Positions 61,159 to 64,000 of a stretch of 64,000 nt of DNA are shown piece by piece (the stretch's first letter is position 1; the number at the start of each line of letters is the position of its first letter). The stretch comes from SIG440 sp045646865 (GTDB taxonomy: Bacteria; Bacillota; Clostridia; Monoglobales; Monoglobaceae). The notes under the pieces are model-generated. The model saw only the letters and a list, made by a program, of their open reading frames with translations. It did no database searches and was not told the origin of the DNA. The DNA is taken from assembly GCA_045646865.1 (NCBI GenBank), contig JAZRLM010000012.1, forward strand, positions 124,001 through 188,000, in the 5' to 3' direction. The translations under genes and the position numbers were made by a program.

Positions 61159-64000
61159 ATGAGTAAAAAAATAGTTTCTATTGTAATTATCATAACAATG
61201 TTGTGTGGTATGCTACCCGTGGTTGCATTGGAGGAAATGCCTGAGGTAGTATTGACAGAGCCTGCTGCAAACAATGAATTAACGGTTGATATAAACGATA
61301 TTCCTGTGCTACCGTATAGTCAGGCAAAGGGGAAATCTTTAACGGAAAGTATTTCATTGTCAAGTGAGATAGAAACGATTGAACCTAATGACTACTTGAC
61401 ACAGTATTCTATCAAAATGCCTGTTATGGAGGATACAATTTCGATTCCTGCAAATGCGGTAGTATCAGAAAATATCGACTACAAAAGTGCAAACGAGATA
61501 ATCCCCGAGTACAGCAATCTCAGAGAGAGTTTACCTGTTGCGGAATCAACAGATGCAGTATTGACAGAAAGTAATGCATCTATAATGTCTTCAAGGAGTA
61601 GTTCGTCATCTGCAGTAGATGCGTCATATCGTCTTTCTACAATAAATGGCAAAGACGCTTTTGCACTCCAAAATCAGACAGGCAGGACAAGCTTTATAGG
61701 TGACAACATCGGTGAGGAATATATAGACCCACTGACAGGCAATCTTATTGTGACCGAAACTGACCTGGTGTTGCCAGGAGTAGATGGTTTTGATTTGAAA
61801 CTTTCAAGGTATTATAGTCTTGCTCAGGCAGAAGTATTTACAAAATCTGTAGATGTTGTATCAAGCCCTAAGACTATAACCTTGAACGAAGGAACATATG
61901 TGGTTGTTGAAGAGGCTCATAATTTCGACACGGGACAGACAAGCACATACTATTATCCATACGAAGAATGGGCAGATGCTTCTTTAAGAATTGAAGAAAT
62001 AGAATCAAGGGATACCTGTAATGGCTTATATATGTATGATGCTTGGTACTACACAAGCAACGAGGGAGATACCATCACTTTAGACTATTATTATAAGTCA
62101 GAAATAAACTCCACCAGCTATCAGCATATGCGTAACAACCTTGGTGCAGGATGGTCATGGTCTTTTCCGTCTGTTCAGGTAATTAAAGATGACTATATGT
62201 CCGAAGATATGCCCAAGGCGTTATATTATCACGATGGAAAAGGTAATGTAATGGCGGTGAATTTTGACAATCCTGCTAAATGCAGTTTTGAAAATTACGT
62301 AGGCGGTGACATTATTTTTGAGATAGGATATTATTATGATACAGATATATCCAGCACATCAAGAATAGACTATATTGTAGAGGATGCCGACGGAACGGAA
62401 TACTACTTTGGTATGTATGGTGAGCTTCGTACTATAATGGATATTTACGGCAACAGAATTCAATTCCAGTATGATTCTGCAGATTATTACGGTGCAGAAG
62501 ATATGCCTCGTCTGGCGGAGATTATCGATTCAGTCGGCAGAGTAATTGGATTTGATTATACCACGAATTACGATTGTGAAAACATCACCGTAACAGTAAA
62601 AGAAAGTGCTAATGCAGAAGATGATATAACGCTTACATACACAAAACAGCTTGTTGATATTACAAATGATACAGTGGATGCAGAAGGAAATATCATTGAT
62701 TCGGAGCTTATATCAACCGAACAATTTCTTACCAGCTTTACCAATGCTGAGGGTGAAATTACCAATTACATTCCTTCAATATATGAAGAAGAACGAAGTT
62801 TTACTCAACCAATATTGTTTTCTCTTTCGGATAAAACCTTTACGACTCCTACATCAGAAGTTACCAAAGGTTACGCAAATAATGTTGTATATTTGCTTGG
62901 TAACATTGTTCGTCCTCATTCTCATTCATACTATACCTACGATTTATGTGTGCGAAATTTGGGAAGGAGCGGTGTGAGTCAGGCTTTCAGAGTAGCAACA
63001 AGCGGTGAATATATGCCTGTTGTAGAGCCTATTTCGTCAGATATGGTCGAAATAAAATATCACTACTACAAAGAGGACAATTATCATACTTATAGCGATG
63101 ACTATACAGGCTATCCGTATTATTCTTCTATTGACAATATTCCTGATGGATATGTAGCAACAACGGTTGAAGAGAAGGAAAATTCAAGGTTTGTTCGTCA
63201 TTATTACAAAGAAGATGATGCTGTATTGGAGAAGATTACAATTGCTTCATACGAAAACCCCACAGGCGAAGATTTGTATGTTAAATCCGAGGTTGAGGAT
63301 TACTTTGACAGACAGCCTAAAATGACAAAAATTACTTACTCCAATAACCAAAACTTTAATGGTTACACCTACGATTCATATGTGTATACGAATATAGAGA
63401 ATGAACCAGGAAAGACATATGGAAAACCCTTGATGGTGACAGAGGAACTTGACCATAATACGGCAATAGGTTCTGACAGAAATAAGCACGCAATGCATTA
63501 TACATATGATGAAGATACAGGGTTTCTGTTGTCAAAAGAATGGTACAAATCAAGTTCAGTAAAATGTACCGAAGAATATACCTATGACAATAATAACCGC
63601 ATTTCGCAGATTAAACTTGCTGACGGAACGACAACCACATATGCATATGAATACACAAATGGTCATGTATCAAAAATAACCTCAACTACCCCAAATGAAA
63701 CAGGCTCAACTATTGTGGAAGAACGATATACGGCTGCGACAAATTATTCATTGCCATCAACTGTTACCAAAACCGTCACAGAAAACGGAAATTCATCAAC
63801 CCAAACTACTACTTATACTTATGATATGCTGTTGGGCGTGGTAAAGACAGAGACAGATGATGACGGCAATATTACCTATTATGAGTATGATGATTTGGGT
63901 CGACCTACAAGAATTGTTTATCCAAGATATACAACCTATAGCTCATATGGCACACCTGATATAGAAATTCTTCCTGTTGAGAATATAGTTTATGAAAGTG
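61159..64000 (+). CDS. Secreted RHS/YD-repeat protein, 3' end beyond window
   Basis: An open frame of 947 codons runs from ATG 61159 (GAGG 8 nt upstream) to the window end. Residues 1-23 form a signal peptide (MSKKIVSIVIIITMLCGMLPVVA). A DPLTGNLIVTETDLVLPGVDGFDLKLSRYY motif near 193-222 marks the usual start of the RHS shell, and later YTYD, YEYDDLGRPTRI repeats confirm YD repeats. RHS proteins form shells around a C-terminal toxin or adhesin; the C-terminus that would show this lies outside the window. Confidence 0.88.
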   Translation, partial: MSKKIVSIVIIITMLCGMLPVVALEEMPEVVLTEPAANNELTVDINDIPVLPYSQAKGKSLTESISLSSEIETIEPNDYLTQYSIKMPVMEDTISIPANAVVSENIDYKSANEIIPEYSNLRESLPVAESTDAVLTESNASIMSSRSSSSSAVDASYRLSTINGKDAFALQNQTGRTSFIGDNIGEEYIDPLTGNLIVTETDLVLPGVDGFDLKLSRYYSLAQAEVFTKSVDVVSSPKTITLNEGTYVVVEEAHNFDTGQTSTYYYPYEEWADASLRIEEIESRDTCNGLYMYDAWYYTSNEGDTITLDYYYKSEINSTSYQHMRNNLGAGWSWSFPSVQVIKDDYMSEDMPKALYYHDGKGNVMAVNFDNPAKCSFENYVGGDIIFEIGYYYDTDISSTSRIDYIVEDADGTEYYFGMYGELRTIMDIYGNRIQFQYDSADYYGAEDMPRLAEIIDSVGRVIGFDYTTNYDCENITVTVKESANAEDDITLTYTKQLVDITNDTVDAEGNIIDSELISTEQFLTSFTNAEGEITNYIPSIYEEERSFTQPILFSLSDKTFTTPTSEVTKGYANNVVYLLGNIVRPHSHSYYTYDLCVRNLGRSGVSQAFRVATSGEYMPVVEPISSDMVEIKYHYYKEDNYHTYSDDYTGYPYYSSIDNIPDGYVATTVEEKENSRFVRHYYKEDDAVLEKITIASYENPTGEDLYVKSEVEDYFDRQPKMTKITYSNNQNFNGYTYDSYVYTNIENEPGKTYGKPLMVTEELDHNTAIGSDRNKHAMHYTYDEDTGFLLSKEWYKSSSVKCTEEYTYDNNNRISQIKLADGTTTTYAYEYTNGHVSKITSTTPNETGSTIVEERYTAATNYSLPSTVTKTVTENGNSSTQTTTYTYDMLLGVVKTETDDDGNITYYEYDDLGRPTRIVYPRYTTYSSYGTPDIEILPVENIVYES

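Noticed and set aside
1..64000. CRISPR array
   Set aside because: No regularly spaced repeats with unique spacers and no cas genes were seen.

Overview
The window reads as chromosomal DNA of a low-GC, anaerobic, Gram-positive bacterium of the class Clostridia. Signs are the fused IspH/ribosomal protein S1 gene, a BofA-type sporulation protein, CdaA/CdaR, a short-form (MANEKK...) prolyl-tRNA synthetase, an Agr-type peptide pheromone locus, consensus TTGACA/TATAAT promoters with 17-nt spacers, and an ATP synthase c subunit carrying sodium-type ligands. I cannot place it to genus.

Layout. (1) 1-4.2 kb: a secreted protein cut by the window edge and an Agr-like quorum-sensing locus on the minus strand (response regulator, sensor kinase, AgrB peptidase and a 51-codon AgrD-like pheromone gene that overlaps agrB), plus a divergent small membrane protein gene. 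(2) 4.2-13.7 kb: an accessory, probably anti-phage island with an FRG-domain protein and an Mrr-like nuclease in tandem, an insertion sequence, a dCTP-deaminase-type defence protein coupled to a tiny zinc ribbon, a tyrosine recombinase, and a two-gene unit of a membrane-anchored winged-helix protein and a large P-loop NTPase. It ends at an intact tRNA-Leu(CAG) and a second tRNA-Leu that has lost its 3' end. (3) 14-57 kb: core chromosome. htpG; divergent putP and copA; a long operon-like run proS-cdaA-cdaR-FAD enzyme-ychF-small coiled coil-cmk-plsC-ispH/rpsA; murD; convergent comEC; a 6S-like RNA gene; glyS-holB-ricT; smc-ftsY-UPF0182; minus-strand bofA, a DUF2156 gene, a radical SAM gene and the yhaO/yhaN (SbcDC-like) pair; then the complete atpIBEFHAGDC operon. 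(4) 57.1-64 kb: the left end of an integrated element. It begins in the 3' half of a tRNA-Lys gene (a truncated copy lies directly after atpC) and carries a putative replication initiator, origin-like repeats, a structured leader RNA with an intrinsic terminator ahead of an unknown gene, a second unknown gene, and a secreted RHS/YD-repeat pair whose large member runs off the window.

How it fits together. The agr locus has the parts of a sense-and-respond circuit: pheromone, processing protease, sensor kinase and LytTR regulator, with a 21-bp-period direct repeat directly upstream of the agrBD promoter as the likely regulator site. Core regions group translation (proS, glyS, S1), cyclic di-AMP synthesis (cdaA/cdaR), phospholipid and isoprenoid precursors (plsC, ispH), cell wall (murD), DNA replication and segregation (holB, smc) and SRP targeting (ftsY). 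The ATP synthase is predicted to be coupled to sodium and has a short epsilon subunit. The strongest candidates for undescribed biology are the serine-type AgrD pheromone, the membrane wHTH/NTPase pair, the FRG/nuclease pair, the deaminase/zinc-ribbon pair, an internal start in copA that would release a CopZ-like chaperone, and the attenuator-like RNA of the tRNA-Lys element.
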